Source: Deinococcus aerophilus (GTDB lineage Bacteria > Deinococcota > Deinococci > Deinococcales > Deinococcaceae). Taken from it: DNA of 64,000 nt. Location of the stretch: positions 41,560 through 105,559 of the forward strand of contig NZ_BMOM01000009.1 in the NCBI RefSeq assembly GCF_014647075.1, in the 5' to 3' direction. Of the stretch, positions 40,128 through 50,260 are shown one piece after another. A model generated the notes under the pieces. That model was not told the origin of the DNA. It was given only the letters and a program-made list of their open reading frames with translations, and did not search any database. The position numbers and the translations under genes are program-made. Each line of letters starts with the position of its first letter. The first letter of the stretch is position 1.

Positions 40128-41507
40128 ATGACTGTCCTTTCCCTTCCACACGATGTCCACGCCCTGCTGGAGACGCTGCACCACGCGCTGCGGCCGCGCT
40201 GGGAAGCGCTTGACCCCGGCGGGCAGCCCGCGCCGCCCCCGCCCCCCGACTACCGCGCCGCCCCTGTGCCGGATGATCTGCGGGGCCGCCGGGTAGAGCT
40301 GATCGTGGAGGCCTCCGACCTGGAGGCCCTGGAGGTGGCGCTGAATTCGGGGGCAGACGCCGTGGTGCTGGATTTTGACGACACCTTCGCGCCCACGCGG
40401 GCCAACGTGGAGCGGGGGTACCGGGCGCTCAGGATGGCGGCGGCGGGCACCCGGCCGCTGCTCGTCCGGCCCCGCGCGCTGTATGCCGTGGAGGAGCATC
40501 TGACCTTCGGCGGCCCCGCCATCGCCGCGCTGTGTGACCTGGGGGCCGCGCTGGCCGCCCGGCCCGCGCAACCCATGCACGTTTATATTCCCAAGCTGGA
40601 AACCGTGGAGGAAGCGCAGGTCTGGGACGACGCGCTCACGCTGGCCGAGCACCACCTGGGGCTGCCACACAACGCGGTCCGGGTGTGCCTGCAGATCGAG
40701 ACCTATGCGGGCGCGCTGCACGCCGACGCCCTGCTGTATGCGCTGCGCGGGCGGGCCTTCGGGCTGAACGCCGGGCGCTGGGATTACGTGTTCAGCCTGA
40801 CCAAGCGGGTGGGACCCGGGCGTGGGGCCATGCCGCCGCGCAGCGACCTGACCATGGACGTGGAAGCCATGCGCGCCTACGCCGAGACGCTGGTGCGCGT
40901 GTGCCAGCGGCGCGGCGCCCAGGCCATCGGGGGCAGCGCCGCCGTCGCGCCGGACCCGGCCAATCCGCAGCCCGCGCTGGACGCGGTGTGCGCCGACAAA
41001 CGGCGTGAAGCCGCGCAGGGCTTCAGCGCCGCCTGGGCCGGGCTGCCGGAACTGCTGGACGCCGTGCGGGAGGGCTTTTCCGGAGAGGCCCCACCCCCGC
41101 TCCCGGAGGAACCGGCCCCGGAGACGCACCGCCGGCTGCTTGCCTTGCCTGGGCCGCGTCCGCTTGCCCTGACCACCGTGCAGGACACCATCGGCCTGGC
41201 CCTGGAGGTGTTCGGGGCGTGGTACACCGGGCGCGGCGTGGTGGTCCGGGGCGGGCGCATCGAGGACACCGCCACCGCCGAACTCGCCCGCGCCCAGCTG
41301 TGGCAGTGGGTGGGGTGTGGGGCAGAGCTGGAGGGTGGGGGCCGGTTGACCCCCGAGCGTTACCTCAGCGAACGGCGCACACTGACGGACGACCTCACCC
41401 CCTCCGCCCGGCTGCTCGATCATCTGGTCCTTTCCCACACCTGCCCCGAATACTTTCCGCGCGCGGCCCAGCTGCTCCAGACCGCGTCCCAGGAGGCCCC
41501 CGTATGA
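40128..41507 (+). CDS. Divergent malate synthase A paralogue
   Basis: 459 residues, homologous to aceB at 37573 over most of its length but clearly diverged and 60 residues shorter. All four catalytic positions are kept: Arg in LLVRPRALYAVEEH, Glu in LQIETYAGALHADALLYALR (cut at ETYAGALHADAL), Asp in LNAGRWDYVFS, and Asp in RIEDTATAELARAQLWQW. It should therefore act on glyoxylate or a related 2-oxoacid plus an acyl-CoA. It heads the operon with allC, allB, allE and malic enzyme (ATGA overlap with allC), under the 40015 operator, so a malate synthase induced with allantoin breakdown is the most likely role. Confidence 0.85.
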   Translation: MTVLSLPHDVHALLETLHHALRPRWEALDPGGQPAPPPPPDYRAAPVPDDLRGRRVELIVEASDLEALEVALNSGADAVVLDFDDTFAPTRANVERGYRALRMAAAGTRPLLVRPRALYAVEEHLTFGGPAIAALCDLGAALAARPAQPMHVYIPKLETVEEAQVWDDALTLAEHHLGLPHNAVRVCLQIETYAGALHADALLYALRGRAFGLNAGRWDYVFSLTKRVGPGRGAMPPRSDLTMDVEAMRAYAETLVRVCQRRGAQAIGGSAAVAPDPANPQPALDAVCADKRREAAQGFSAAWAGLPELLDAVREGFSGEAPPPLPEEPAPETHRRLLALPGPRPLALTTVQDTIGLALEVFGAWYTGRGVVVRGGRIEDTATAELARAQLWQWVGCGAELEGGGRLTPERYLSERRTLTDDLTPSARLLDHLVLSHTCPEYFPRAAQLLQTASQEAPV

Positions 41508-42766
41508 CCACCGATGCCCACCCCGCCGCCCTTGCCGACGCCACCGTGCAGGCACTGACCCGCAAGATCATGGACGCCTGCGCCGCGCTGGCCTGCTACA
41601 CCGAGGTTCCCGGCGAGATCAACCGGCCCTTTCTGTGCCCCACCACGCATCAGGTCCACGCCTACCTGATCCGCTGGGCCGATGGACTGGGCCTGCAGAC
41701 CCGGGTGGACGCGGCCGGCAATCTGCGCTCGCGCCGGGCAGGCCCCACACCGGACGCCCCGACGCTGTACCTCGGCTCCCACCTGGACACCGTGCCAAAC
41801 GCGGGGGCCTACGACGGCATTCTGGGCGTGGTGATGGGCTACGCCATGCTGGAAGCGCTGGGCGACCAGACCCTGCCCTACGCGGTGGAGGTGCTGGGCT
41901 TCTCCGAGGAGGAGGGCGTGCGCTACGGCGTGCCTTTCATCGGCAGCCGGACCCTGGTGGGTACGGTGGACGAGATGCTGGAACTGCGCGACGCGGCGGG
42001 CCACAGCGTGCGCGAGGCCCTCAGCGGGTACGGCCTGAACGTGCAGGACCTCGGTGCGGCCCGCTTCCGGCGCCCGGCGCTGGGCTACCTCGAGATCCAC
42101 GCCGAACAGGGACCGGTGCTGCAGGACGCGGGCGTCTCGGTGGGGGTGGTGCAGGGCATCGCCGGCCAGAACCGTGTGCTGCTGGACTTCGTGGGTCAGG
42201 CCTCGCACGCCGGGACCACCCCGATGGGGCTGCGCCGCGACGCACTGGCCGCCGCCGCCCGCTTTGCCGTGGCCGCCGAGGACCTGGCCCGCGCCACCCC
42301 TGGCCTGGTGGCGACGGTGGGCGTGATGACGGCCCGGCCCGGCGCGATCAACGTGATTCCCGGCGAGGCCCACTGCACCCTGGACCTCCGCCACGCCCAC
42401 GATGGAGTGCGCCTGCAGGCCCTGGAACAGCTGCTGCATACCGCCCGGGCTGAGGCCGGGGCGCGGGGCGTGAGCGTGACCATCACGCCCAAGATGGAAG
42501 AGCCGGCCACGCCCATGTCAGACACGTTAAGGGCGCTGCTGCACCGCGCCGCCGAGGCCGAAGGGCTGCCACACCCCGAGCTGGTCAGCGGCGCAGGCCA
42601 CGACGCCATGATCCTGGCCGCGCACATGCCGGCCGCCATGCTGTTCGTGCGTTCGCCCAACGCCCTGTCGCACCACCCGGATGAACTCGTGCTGCCGGAG
42701 GACGTGGCCGACGCCCTGCGCCTGAGCGTGCGCTTTCTGCACCTGCTGGCGGAACAGAGCGCATGA
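41504..42766 (+). CDS. allC: Allantoate amidohydrolase
   Basis: 420 residues, M20/hydantoinase-carbamoylase family. Hydrolyses allantoate to ureidoglycine, ammonia and CO2 with Mn2+ or Zn2+. Metal ligands are recognisable: GSHLDTVPNAGAYDGILG, EEEGVRYG, YLEIHAEQGPVL; dimerisation and substrate residues in GQASHAGTTPM; C-terminal SGAGHDAM and SHHPDE. N-carbamoyl-amino-acid hydrolases are close relatives, but allB and allE next door favour allantoate. Overlaps both neighbours by four bases. Confidence 0.92.
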   Translation: MTTDAHPAALADATVQALTRKIMDACAALACYTEVPGEINRPFLCPTTHQVHAYLIRWADGLGLQTRVDAAGNLRSRRAGPTPDAPTLYLGSHLDTVPNAGAYDGILGVVMGYAMLEALGDQTLPYAVEVLGFSEEEGVRYGVPFIGSRTLVGTVDEMLELRDAAGHSVREALSGYGLNVQDLGAARFRRPALGYLEIHAEQGPVLQDAGVSVGVVQGIAGQNRVLLDFVGQASHAGTTPMGLRRDALAAAARFAVAAEDLARATPGLVATVGVMTARPGAINVIPGEAHCTLDLRHAHDGVRLQALEQLLHTARAEAGARGVSVTITPKMEEPATPMSDTLRALLHRAAEAEGLPHPELVSGAGHDAMILAAHMPAAMLFVRSPNALSHHPDELVLPEDVADALRLSVRFLHLLAEQSA

Positions 42767-44103
42767 GCCTTGACCTGATCGTGCGCGGCGGCACGCTGGT
42801 CACGCCGGACGGCCTGCGCCGCGCAGACCTGGGCGTCAGCGGCGGGCAGATTGTGGACATCTCGCCGGAGATCGCGGCGGCGGGCGAGACGCTGGACGCC
42901 TCCGGCCTGCACATCTTTCCCGGTGTGGTGGACGCCCACGTGCACTTCAACGAACCGGGCCGCACCCACTGGGAAGGCTTTGAAACCGGGTCACGGGCAC
43001 TGGTGGCGGGCGGGGGAACCAGTTTTCTGGACATGCCCCTCAATTCCTCGCCCCCGGTGCTGGGCCGCGCCGAGTTCGAGGCCAAGCGCGCACTGGGCCA
43101 GCAGAAATCGCTGGTGGATTTCGGACTGTGGGGCGGCCTGACGCCGCTGAATCTGGACCGGCTGGAGGAGCTGGCCGAGGCCGGGGTCGTCGCTTTCAAG
43201 GCCTTCATGAGCCACAGCGGGCTGGAGGAGTTTCCGGCGGCCGACGACCTGACCCTGCTGGAGGGCATGCGGGTCGCCGCGCGTCACGGCCTGGTGGTCG
43301 GCGCCCACGCCGAGAGCGACGGGCTCACCCGCGGCCTGGCCGAACAGGTGCGCGCGGGCGGGCGGACGGGCGTGCGCGACTACCTGAGCAGCCGCCCCGT
43401 GGTGGCCGAACTGGAGGCGGTGGGCCGCGCCCTGCTGTTCGCCGAGGAAACGGGAGCCGCCCTGCACCTCGTTCACCTGAGCAGTGGGCGGGCGGTGGCG
43501 CTGGCCTATGAAGCGAAACAGCGCGGCGTGGACGTGAGCATCGAGACCTGCCCCCACTACCTGCACTTCACCGATGAGGACGTGGAGCGGGTCGGCGCAG
43601 CCCTGAAATGTGCGCCGCCGCTGCGCTCAGGGGCCGTGCAGGAGGAGTTGTGGGCCGAACTGCTCGCCGGACACGTTGACACGGTCGGTTCCGATCACTC
43701 GCCCGCGCCCCCGGACCTGAAGACCAGCGACGACTTCTTTGCGCTGTGGGGCGGCATCAGCGGGGTACAGAGCACCCTGAACGTGCTGCTCAGCGACGGG
43801 CACGCCGCGCGGGGCCTGCCGCTGGAGGCCGTCGCCGCCCTGAGCGCCCTGAACCCCGCGCGCCGGTTTGGCCTGGCACACAAGGGCCGCCTGGAGGTGG
43901 GCGCCGACGCCGACCTCGCCCTGGTAAAGCTGGACGAGACCTTCACGCTGACCGAGCTGCATGACCGCTGGCAACAGAACCCCTTCGCTGGAGAAGCGTA
44001 TCGGGGCCGGGTCCTGCATACGTTGTCGCGGGGCCACACAGTGTACCACGGCGGTCATTTTGGTCCTCCGAGGCGTGCGCGGTTGCTGCGGCCACGCAGC
44101 TAG
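42763..44103 (+). CDS. allB: Allantoinase
   Basis: 446 residues, cyclic amidohydrolase family. Opens the hydantoin ring of allantoin to give allantoate. Metal-binding motifs: GVVDAHVHFNEPGRTHWEGF, the carboxylated Lys in VVAFKAFMSHSG, GAHAES, HLVHLSSG and the C-terminal VGSDHSPAPPDLK. The sequence FNEPGRTHWEGF is typical of allantoinases rather than dihydroorotases. ATGA overlap with allC. 68 bases separate it from allE. Confidence 0.95.
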   Translation: MSLDLIVRGGTLVTPDGLRRADLGVSGGQIVDISPEIAAAGETLDASGLHIFPGVVDAHVHFNEPGRTHWEGFETGSRALVAGGGTSFLDMPLNSSPPVLGRAEFEAKRALGQQKSLVDFGLWGGLTPLNLDRLEELAEAGVVAFKAFMSHSGLEEFPAADDLTLLEGMRVAARHGLVVGAHAESDGLTRGLAEQVRAGGRTGVRDYLSSRPVVAELEAVGRALLFAEETGAALHLVHLSSGRAVALAYEAKQRGVDVSIETCPHYLHFTDEDVERVGAALKCAPPLRSGAVQEELWAELLAGHVDTVGSDHSPAPPDLKTSDDFFALWGGISGVQSTLNVLLSDGHAARGLPLEAVAALSALNPARRFGLAHKGRLEVGADADLALVKLDETFTLTELHDRWQQNPFAGEAYRGRVLHTLSRGHTVYHGGHFGPPRRARLLRPRS

Positions 44104-44171
44104 CACCTCCACACCCTGCGTTCTCTTGATCCTTTCTCCCACCACCTCGCCTTTTTCCCCACAGGAGTCTG

Positions 44172-44944
44172 ATGAAACATCTTGGAGTCACCCGCAGCGC
44201 CCTGGAACAGGCCCACGCCGTCATCACGCCCGATACTTTTGTCCGCACCGCCCTGGCCGAGTGGCCGGGCAGTTCGGTCGTGCTGCACATCGCGCCCGTG
44301 ATCGGCACCCGCGCCCGCTTCGTGCAGTTCACGGCCCAGATGCCCGCCGGGGCGACGGCACGGGAATCGGCACACGGCCACCAGCGCTTCGCCTTCGTGC
44401 TGAGCGGCACGGTGGAGGCCCAGATTGAGGGTGAGGGGGACGGCGAGAAGCGCACGCTGGGGGAATACGACTACGTGTACGTCCCGGCGGGCGTGCCGCA
44501 TACCCTGAGCGCCACCACGGACGCCCGCGTGGCAGTGTTCGAAAAGCCCTATGACGCGGTGGACGGCGTGGGCACTCCCGGCGTCCACTGGGGCAACGAG
44601 CGCGCCCATCCCGGCGACGCCTTCGAGGGCGACGACCACCTGATTGCCCGCAAGCTGCTGCCCGACGAACCCGCCTTCGACTTCATGGTCAGCACCATGA
44701 GCTTTGCGCCGGGGGCCAGCCTGCCGTACACCGAGGTGCATTACATGGAACACGGCCTGTTGATGCTGGAGGGCGAGGGCCTGTACAAGCTGCAGCAAAC
44801 GTACTATCCGGTCACGCAGGGCGACGTGATCTGGATGGGCGCCCACTGCCCGCAGTGGTACGGCGCGCTGGGCCGCCACTGGAGCAAGTACCTGCTGTAC
44901 AAAGATATGAACCGCCACCCGCTGGCGATGCTGGGAGGGCTGTC

Positions 44945-44948
<4 letters not shown>
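44172..44948 (+). CDS. allE: (S)-ureidoglycine aminohydrolase
   Basis: 258 residues, bicupin. Releases ammonia from (S)-ureidoglycine to give (S)-ureidoglycolate, using Mn2+. First cupin about residues 55-120 ([31 protein letters not shown]); second, catalytic cupin about 170-240 ([39 protein letters not shown]) with the Mn ligands Glu, His and Gln in family positions. Between allB and the malic enzyme (ATGA overlap with the latter). The next enzyme, releasing glyoxylate from ureidoglycolate, is not in the window. Confidence 0.95.
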
Positions 44949-46669
<1,721 letters not shown>

Positions 46670-46690
46670 GCCGGGAAGAGCAGGAAAACA

Positions 46691-46720
46691 GGGCGCGTCC
46701 GGGAAGACCTGGACGCGCCC
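46691..46720. terminator. Terminator between malic enzyme and yhgE
   Basis: Perfect 10-bp stem GGGCGCGTCC/GGACGCGCCC with a 10-base loop, between two convergent genes; A-rich left flank gives T residues in the minus direction and GGGTTTG follows on the plus strand. Confidence 0.8.
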
Positions 46721-46740
46721 TGGGTTTGCGGGACTTCACC

Positions 46741-49362
46741 TTACCCGCGGCCCAGCTCCTCCCGTTCGTGGTGCCCTTCCTCCGAGACCAGCGGCGAGGA
46801 GATCAGCGGCTTGAAGTCCTCGTCGGCCACCAGTTCCCAGCGGCGGCGTCCGAGCAGACCCGCCAGAACGCTCAGAACGGCAATACCCAGCAGGACCAGC
46901 ATGAAGGTGGGATAGCTGCCCTGAAACGCGCCGCTCAGGGCGTGGCGAAAGGCATTGACGCTCTGGGTCACGGGCACGAAATTGTGGATGGCCCCGAAAA
47001 AGGGCGGCGCGAGTTCCACCGGATAACTGCCCCCCGACGCCGCGAGCTGCAGCACAAGCAGCACCAGCGCGATCAGCCGGCCCGCCGCACCGAACAGAAA
47101 GATCAGCGCGAGCACCAGCGCCAGGAAGGTCAGGCTGGAGGCCACAGCGGTCGCCACCACCTGCGCCGGGTGCAGGAAGTCCACGCCCAGCGCATGCACC
47201 CCCCAGACCACCAGCAGCGCCTGCACCGTGACCAGAGCGGCGGGAACGGCGGCCTTGCGCAGCATCCGCGCAAACTGCGAGGTGCCGCGCCCGCTGCGGG
47301 GCAACAGGCTGTACGGAAAGATGAAGGTGGTCAGCGTCACGCCCACCCACAGGCTCAGGGCCATGAAGTACGGCGCGAACCCGGCCCCGTTGTTCCTGAC
47401 CGGGGCGAACGTCTCGGTCACGGGCAGGACGCTGGCGCTCAGACCCGCCGGGTCGCCGCCCAGCTGTTCGGTGTCGGCGGGAATCTTGCTGTACAGGGTG
47501 GCCAGGCCGTCGCGCAGTCGGGTGGCCCCGGCGTCCAGGTCATCTGCTCCCGTCTGCAGCCTGGCTGCGCCGCTGCTCAGGGTGGTCAGACCAGCGCCGA
47601 GTTCTCCAGATTTCTGGGCCAGGGTGGAGGCTCCGTTGTTCAGCTCGCCCAGATCGTCCGGCGCGGGCAGTTGGGCGGTGATCTGCTTCAGGGCATCCTT
47701 GATTTTGAGGTTGCCCGCCACCAGCGTCTCCACACCACTTTGCAGGGAAATGGCCCCCGCGCTCAGGTCCACGGCGCCCTTCGCCGCCTCATCCGTTTTT
47801 CCGGCCAGCGTCGCCGCTCCGCTTTGCAGCTTGACCGTCCCGTCCTGCAATTGTGCGGCCCCGGCGCCGAGCTTCTCCGCGCCCCCCACGGCGGCGGCAG
47901 AGGCGGCAGAGGCGTCCTTCACACCGGAGGCGAGGCGGGCTGCCCCGCCCTGCACCTTCGCCGTGCCCGCCGCCAGCTCCTTCGCCCCGGCGCTGAGCTG
48001 GCCGGCGCTCGCCGCTGCCCTGGCTGCCGCGTCTGCCAGACCGGGCAGGGCGTTGCTCAGGCGGGTGCCCCCGGCCTGAACCTGCACGGCTCCGTTATTG
48101 AGCTTCGCCACCCCGGCCTTCAACTCGCCGGGAAGGGGGGGCTGGTCCTTCACCGATTCATGGAGTGTCCGCGTGCCCGCGGCGAGTTCCGTGGCTCCCA
48201 GGGTCAACTGCTCCGCTCCGGCGCTGGCCTGCTTCAGCCCGTCCGTCAGTTCTTTCAGGCCGCCTGCCAGTTGCCCGTTTCCGGCAGCCAGTTTTCCGGC
48301 TCCGGCGTTGGCCGTCTTTGCTCCGGCGCTGAGTTCGGTGGCTCCGGCCTGCAGCTCACCCAGACCGCGTTGAAGCTGCGGAAGCCTGGTCGCCAGTTCC
48401 TTGCTGCCGCCCACCAGCTGCGCCGCGCCCGCATTCACATCCACCGCGCCGTCCGAGAGCGCAGCCGCTCCCTCGGACAGCTGATTCAGGCCGCCCGACA
48501 AGGCAGCGGTCCCCGCCTGAAGCTGCCGGGCCCCCTGCTGCAGCGGCGAGAGCTGGGCCGGGCCGGGCGCCGCCGCCTCCAGCTCCCGCAAGCCCCCCGA
48601 GAGTTTTGCGCTGCCTTGCGTCAAACGGCCCACGCCGGCAGCCAGCGCCTTCGCTCCGTCCGTCAGTTGTGTTCCGCCGTCCGCCGCCGCCGCCGCACCG
48701 CTCGCGAGGTCCGCCGCTCCGCTCTTCAGGGCCCCGGTGCCGTCTTCCAGCGTGGCCGCGCCGTCGCGCAGTTTTCCGGTGGCGCTCCGGATGTCGGCAA
48801 AGCCCTGCTGCACATCCCTCAGCGAATCGCCCACAACTTCCCAGCGGTTCTCGCCCAGGGTGCGGTTCAGCTCGTCGCTCAGGGTGGTGGCGAAGGTGGA
48901 CGCCACACGGCTGGCAAAGTAGCTGCCGCCCTCGGAGACGTAAAACTTCAGCAGTCCGTGGCTGGAACTGTCCCCGGCCACGGCTTTTGCGCTGAAATCG
49001 CGGGGCAGCGTCAGCGCAAAGTAGGCGTCGCCGCGCCGCACGGCATTCTGCGCGGCGGCCTCACTGGGGTAGTTCAGGTATTTGAACTTGGCCGTATCAC
49101 GCAGATCCTGAATCACCTCTGCCCCCAGGTCCACCGCCTCGCCCCGGCTCCGCGTGCCCGCATCCAGATTGACCAGGGCCACGGGCAGGTTCTTCAGGTT
49201 GCCGTAGGGGTCAATCGCGCTGCCCAGATAGATGCCTGCGTACAGCAGCGGCACCACCGAAATGGCGGCGGCCGACAGCCACATCATGGGATGGCGCCAC
49301 AGGCTGCGCTCGGCGGGGGTCAATGTTCTGAAGTCCTGGGTCAGTCTGGTCAACGGGGACAT
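46741..49362 (-). CDS. YhgE/Pip-family membrane protein
   Basis: 873 residues from ATG 49362, which has AAGGAG nine bases upstream. One membrane segment near residue 35 (MWLSAAAISVVPLLYAGIYLG), an ABC-2-like extracytoplasmic start (VALVNLDAGTRSRGEAVD), then about 400 residues of repeats built on LxxGAxxLxxGxxxL units, and five C-terminal membrane segments (from FAPYFMALSLWVGVTLTTFIF to LGIAVLSVLAGLLG). This is the layout of YhgE (phage infection protein of lactococci). In related bacteria such genes are paired with TetR regulators, as here. The role is unclear: envelope transport or secretion. Confidence 0.92.
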   Translation of the reverse strand: MSPLTRLTQDFRTLTPAERSLWRHPMMWLSAAAISVVPLLYAGIYLGSAIDPYGNLKNLPVALVNLDAGTRSRGEAVDLGAEVIQDLRDTAKFKYLNYPSEAAAQNAVRRGDAYFALTLPRDFSAKAVAGDSSSHGLLKFYVSEGGSYFASRVASTFATTLSDELNRTLGENRWEVVGDSLRDVQQGFADIRSATGKLRDGAATLEDGTGALKSGAADLASGAAAAADGGTQLTDGAKALAAGVGRLTQGSAKLSGGLRELEAAAPGPAQLSPLQQGARQLQAGTAALSGGLNQLSEGAAALSDGAVDVNAGAAQLVGGSKELATRLPQLQRGLGELQAGATELSAGAKTANAGAGKLAAGNGQLAGGLKELTDGLKQASAGAEQLTLGATELAAGTRTLHESVKDQPPLPGELKAGVAKLNNGAVQVQAGGTRLSNALPGLADAAARAAASAGQLSAGAKELAAGTAKVQGGAARLASGVKDASAASAAAVGGAEKLGAGAAQLQDGTVKLQSGAATLAGKTDEAAKGAVDLSAGAISLQSGVETLVAGNLKIKDALKQITAQLPAPDDLGELNNGASTLAQKSGELGAGLTTLSSGAARLQTGADDLDAGATRLRDGLATLYSKIPADTEQLGGDPAGLSASVLPVTETFAPVRNNGAGFAPYFMALSLWVGVTLTTFIFPYSLLPRSGRGTSQFARMLRKAAVPAALVTVQALLVVWGVHALGVDFLHPAQVVATAVASSLTFLALVLALIFLFGAAGRLIALVLLVLQLAASGGSYPVELAPPFFGAIHNFVPVTQSVNAFRHALSGAFQGSYPTFMLVLLGIAVLSVLAGLLGRRRWELVADEDFKPLISSPLVSEEGHHEREELGRG

Positions 49363-49422
49363 GAAAGCTCCTTGCAGGGGTGAGTCCTGCTTCACCCGAA
49401 TGACCCCAGTATCCCCCTTTAC

Positions 49423-49457
49423 TGACACTCCGTCAAGTGACAGAGTGTCAATGACAT
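49423..49457. promoter_or_regulatory. Operator/promoter between yhgE and the TetR gene
   Basis: Holds TGACACTC (49423-49430) and GAGTGTCA (49443-49450) as an 8-base inverted repeat, and inside it TGACA-GAG-TGTCA (49438-49450), followed by TGTCA-A-TGACA. A promoter for the TetR gene, GTGACA (49437-49442), 17 bases, TAAACT (49460-49465), overlaps the palindrome. Autoregulation plus control of yhgE is likely. Confidence 0.7.
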
Positions 49458-49471
49458 GTTAAACTGATGCT

Positions 49472-50107
49472 ATGGCTGCAACTTCTCCCCCGCCCATTGC
49501 CCGCCGGTTAAGTGCGGAAGACCGCCGCGAGCAGATTCTGGAAACCGCGTCGGCGCTGTTTATCGAGCGCGGCTTCGAGGCGGTGGGCATGAACGACATC
49601 GCCCACGAACTCCAGACCTCGCGGCCCACGGTCTACACCTATTTCACGTCCACCGAGGACATGCTGCGCGCCCTGCTGCAGGGGCGGCTGCCCGCCATGT
49701 GGGAGCGGCTGCGCCCGATCCTGCCCGCCTCGGGCGAGTTCCGCGCCGGGACCTTCAGCGCCCTGTTCCTGGCCCTGCTGCACGAGCGCGAGCTGCTGCT
49801 GCTGCTGCACAGCGGCGGCGGCCCGATTTTCCGCGAGCAGCGCGGTCACTTTCTGCGGCAGCTCGGCGGCTGGCTCAAACCCTACCGCCGGGCCGAGGCG
49901 AGGCAGCCCGGCGTCCTGCACCTGATCACGCTGCTGCTCGAGGCGGCCCTGGTGGAAGCCGTGCGCACCGAACAGAACCCCGAAGACCTGCAGGCGCAGG
50001 CCCACGCGGTGGGACAGTTTATCGCGGGCGGGGTGGCGGCCCTGGCCTCCGAGACCGGCGGGTCCTGGCCCGGTCAGGATGCCCCGCCGATCTCTCCTCC
50101 CCAGTAA
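49472..50107 (+). CDS. TetR/AcrR-family regulator
   Basis: 211 residues. The N-terminal helix-turn-helix is clear: DRREQILETASALFIERGFE, VGMNDIAHELQTSRPTVYTYF (cut at TSRPTVYTYF), FTSTEDMLRALL. The C-terminal ligand domain is helical and Leu-rich (ALFLALLHERELLLLLHSGGG). TAAACT six bases before the ATG and no Shine-Dalgarno indicate a leaderless mRNA. Divergent from yhgE, which it presumably represses. Confidence 0.92.
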   Translation: MAATSPPPIARRLSAEDRREQILETASALFIERGFEAVGMNDIAHELQTSRPTVYTYFTSTEDMLRALLQGRLPAMWERLRPILPASGEFRAGTFSALFLALLHERELLLLLHSGGGPIFREQRGHFLRQLGGWLKPYRRAEARQPGVLHLITLLLEAALVEAVRTEQNPEDLQAQAHAVGQFIAGGVAALASETGGSWPGQDAPPISPPQ

Positions 50108-50260
50108 GGGTCCCGTAGAGCCGCTGGCAAGGCGCTGAGGAGGCAAGGCCGGGCAGCAGCCCCGCCCAGCGATCTCGCCTCCCCGACACAGGCCGGCCAC
50201 AAGGCAACCCCCGGCCGCTGTGGACCGGAGGCCCTCTTCGCGCCCGTGACGCACACCAGC

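Noticed and set aside
46726..49383. 885-codon open frame on the plus strand opposite the YhgE gene
   Set aside because: Antisense shadow of a GC-rich, repeat-encoding gene. Composition (Gln, Arg, Gly-rich) and lack of motifs or a ribosome site argue against it.
49441..49460. Radiation/desiccation response motif (RDRM) upstream of the TetR gene
   Set aside because: Only the 12-base core TGTCAATGACAT fits; outer TTA/TAA arms are missing and the palindromes are better explained as TetR operators. Kept only as an alternative.
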